DNA of 64,000 bases from Methanobacteriota archaeon. Lineage in GTDB: Archaea > Thermoplasmatota > Poseidoniia > Poseidoniales > Thalassarchaeaceae. The stretch is taken from contig WTHQ01000039.1 of NCBI GenBank assembly GCA_011523055.1, forward strand, positions 1-64,000, given 5' to 3'. The translations under genes were made by a program, and so were the position numbers. This document shows positions 62,517 to 64,000 of the stretch, one piece after another. Positions within the stretch are counted from its first letter, which is position 1, and every line of letters begins with the position of its first letter. The notes under the pieces are model-generated. The model was not told the origin of the DNA. It saw only the letters and a list, made by a program, of their open reading frames with translations, and did not search any database.

Positions 62517-64000
62517 ATGGCAAAGCATAGAGCAGGGGACCGTAGGATAATTAGCATCAGTATACCTGAAGATCTCGCATTGAAACTTGACAGGAAAGTC
62601 GGCAGAGGACGTAATGATGGTAGATCGGCCACCATAAGCAAGCTAATCGAACAAGGCCTGAACAATACTCCTCCAAAGCCGGTTTCATCTCCACCTAAAC
62701 CCGTGAATGATAATGGGCACAAGGGACTCCGAGAAGAGGTTGACTCCATCGGCATAGTAAGTGTGCCAGAGAATGCATACTATGGTGCACAAACTGCTAG
62801 GTCCCTTGAAAATTTCAATATCGGAAGGGACATCATGCCAAGATCCATGATCAGGGCTTTTGGAATCTTGAAAAAATCCACTGCACAAGCTAATGTGAAA
62901 CTGGGAAATCTAGAGGAGGGTATCGGTGCGTTGATCTGTACAGCGAGTGAGGAGGTTGTTTCTGGGTCATTGGACTCTCATTTCCCCTTGCGGATCTGGC
63001 AAACTGGTTCCGGAACGCAAACGAATATGAATGTAAATGAAGTGATTTCGAACCGTTCAATTGAAATCGCGGGTGGAATCATTGGAAGTAAGGATCCTGT
63101 GCACCCAAACGACCATGTGAACAAGTCACAATCAAGCAACGACACATTCCCCACCGCTATGCATATTTCAGCAGCAGAGGAAATTCATCATGACCTATTG
63201 CCATCTTTGGCATTACTTCGAAATGAGTTACAAAATAAGCGACAGGAGTTCGATGGGATAGTCAAAATTGGGAGGACTCATCTCATGGATGCAGTGCCCC
63301 TAACTTTGGGCCAGGAATTTTCAGGATACGTGGCTATGTTGGACGCGGATATCTCACGGATTGAGCGTGCACGAGATGGTTTGTTTGCGCTCGCCATCGG
63401 GGGCACGGCAGTTGGCACTGGCCTGAATGCCAAAGTGGGTTTTTCGGATCTGGTATGCGATTATATAGCCGAGCATACAGGATTGCCCTTCTATTCAGCT
63501 GAGAACAAATTCTCTGCTTTGGCCGGTCATGACGCATTATTGGAGGCTTCAAGCTCGATGAATGGATTGGCAACAAGTCTGATGAAGATAGCGAATGATA
63601 TCAGATGGATGGGTTCTGGACCGAGATCTGGGTTGGGGGAGCTTTCATTGCCAGAAAATGAGCCAGGTTCTAGCATAATGCCAGGAAAGGTGAATCCGAC
63701 TCAAGCCGAGGCCATAACCATGGTTGCTTGTCAAATCATGGGCAACCACACCGCGGTCACAATAGGGGCTAGCCAAGGCAATTTTGAACTAAATGTGTAC
63801 AAGCCCATGATCGTACACAATGTCCTACATTCGATTGGTCTGTTGTCAGACTCATGCAGATCCTTCTCGAAAAGGTGCGTATCTGGTTTGAAGGCTAATG
63901 AGAGCAGGATTTCTGATCTAGTGAGTAGATCATTGATGTTGGTGACGGCTCTAAACCCTCACATAGGTTATGACCTGGCTGCCAAAGTTGCGAAACACGC
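62517..64000 (+). CDS. fumC: Class II fumarase fused to an N-terminal ribbon-helix-helix domain (3' end outside window)
   Basis: Not in the ORF track because it has no stop before the edge. I read 494 codons in one open frame. Residues ~9-50 ([18 protein letters not shown]...[12 protein letters not shown]) match the CopG-type ribbon-helix-helix fold: one strand and two helices, with an S/T-rich helix start. Residues ~51-70 are a Pro-rich linker ([13 protein letters not shown]). From ~72 the protein is fumarase class [67 protein letters not shown] and the signature [11 protein letters not shown]. The GSGTQTNMN and class II signature support fumarate hydratase over aspartase or argininosuccinate lyase. 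It hydrates fumarate to malate. Confidence 0.9.
   Translation, partial: MAKHRAGDRRIISISIPEDLALKLDRKVGRGRNDGRSATISKLIEQGLNNTPPKPVSSPPKPVNDNGHKGLREEVDSIGIVSVPENAYYGAQTARSLENFNIGRDIMPRSMIRAFGILKKSTAQANVKLGNLEEGIGALICTASEEVVSGSLDSHFPLRIWQTGSGTQTNMNVNEVISNRSIEIAGGIIGSKDPVHPNDHVNKSQSSNDTFPTAMHISAAEEIHHDLLPSLALLRNELQNKRQEFDGIVKIGRTHLMDAVPLTLGQEFSGYVAMLDADISRIERARDGLFALAIGGTAVGTGLNAKVGFSDLVCDYIAEHTGLPFYSAENKFSALAGHDALLEASSSMNGLATSLMKIANDIRWMGSGPRSGLGELSLPENEPGSSIMPGKVNPTQAEAITMVACQIMGNHTAVTIGASQGNFELNVYKPMIVHNVLHSIGLLSDSCRSFSKRCVSGLKANESRISDLVSRSLMLVTALNPHIGYDLAAKVAKH

Noticed and set aside
1-64000. Prophage, transposon or defence island
   Set aside because: No integrase, transposase, terminal repeats, restriction, toxin-antitoxin or Cas genes are recognisable; the single RHH domain is fused to fumarase and has no toxin partner.

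Overview
The window looks like a chromosomal piece of an uncultured euryarchaeon, most likely marine group II (Candidatus Poseidoniales) or a close relative. This is inference from gene content, not from a database search. The archaeal core is clear: DNA polymerase D large subunit, PriL, archaeal DnaG, ribosomal proteins S13-S4-S11 followed by RNA polymerase subunit D, pantoate kinase and phosphopantothenate synthetase, Pcc1, a deoxyhypusine-synthase-like protein and DUF373. Mixed into it are genes of bacterial type: leucyl-tRNA synthetase, a cold-shock protein, ATP-dependent PEP carboxykinase, a malic enzyme-phosphotransacetylase fusion, class II fumarase, a DUF454 protein and PurN. I see no phage, IS element, CRISPR array or rRNA. 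There is one tRNA gene, tRNA-Cys(GCA).

Layout. 1-12.6 kb is almost all minus strand: the start of a secreted thrombospondin-type-3 repeat protein (cut by the window edge), a small zinc-finger membrane protein, a pabC-pabBA pair for p-aminobenzoate, and a 2785-residue surface protein made of beta-propeller and fibronectin-like repeats with a C-terminal membrane anchor. 12.7-16.7 kb holds malic enzyme and PEP carboxykinase facing each other. 16.7-22.6 kb is a plus-strand run of a membrane protein of about 1200 residues, a membrane-anchored FKBP-like protein and a methyltransferase. 22.7-26.3 kb is the S13-S4-S11-RpoD-pantoate kinase operon. 26.2-30.5 kb (minus) is leuS, a DCC-family protein and a homologue of human CDIN1/C15orf41. 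30.6-36.1 kb mixes small metabolic and membrane genes with a mobA operon and dnaG. 36.2-44 kb has a TPR protein, a redoxin, an Lrp regulator, enolase, a speD-deoxyhypusine synthase pair and an aminotransferase. 44.1-54.9 kb has tRNA-Cys, a row of small genes, RNase HI, GcvH, a THEP1-like NTPase, an isopropylmalate/isocitrate dehydrogenase family enzyme, phosphopantothenate synthetase, NadC, Pcc1, an ABC-F ATPase and DUF373. 55-64 kb has priL, mptE, the DNA polymerase D large subunit, pyrE, csaA, cyclophilin and the start of a fumarase.

Together the genes describe a heterotrophic, folate-using archaeon. PabBA, PabC and MptE serve pterin/folate synthesis, while PurN and GcvH use or feed folate one-carbon units. 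Malic enzyme, PEPCK, enolase and fumarase link the TCA cycle with gluconeogenesis. CoA synthesis follows the archaeal pantoate kinase route.

The most unusual item is the last gene: a ribbon-helix-helix DNA-binding domain joined in frame, through a Pro-rich linker, to the N-terminus of a class II fumarase, with an inverted repeat in its AT-rich promoter. Other notable items are the CDIN1-like nuclease in an operon with leuS, an extra zinc-ribbon-like insertion in RNA polymerase subunit D, an atypical tRNA-Cys elbow, the overlapping speD-deoxyhypusine synthase pair, a 33-residue membrane peptide ORF next to pcc1, and the very tight packing of convergent genes.
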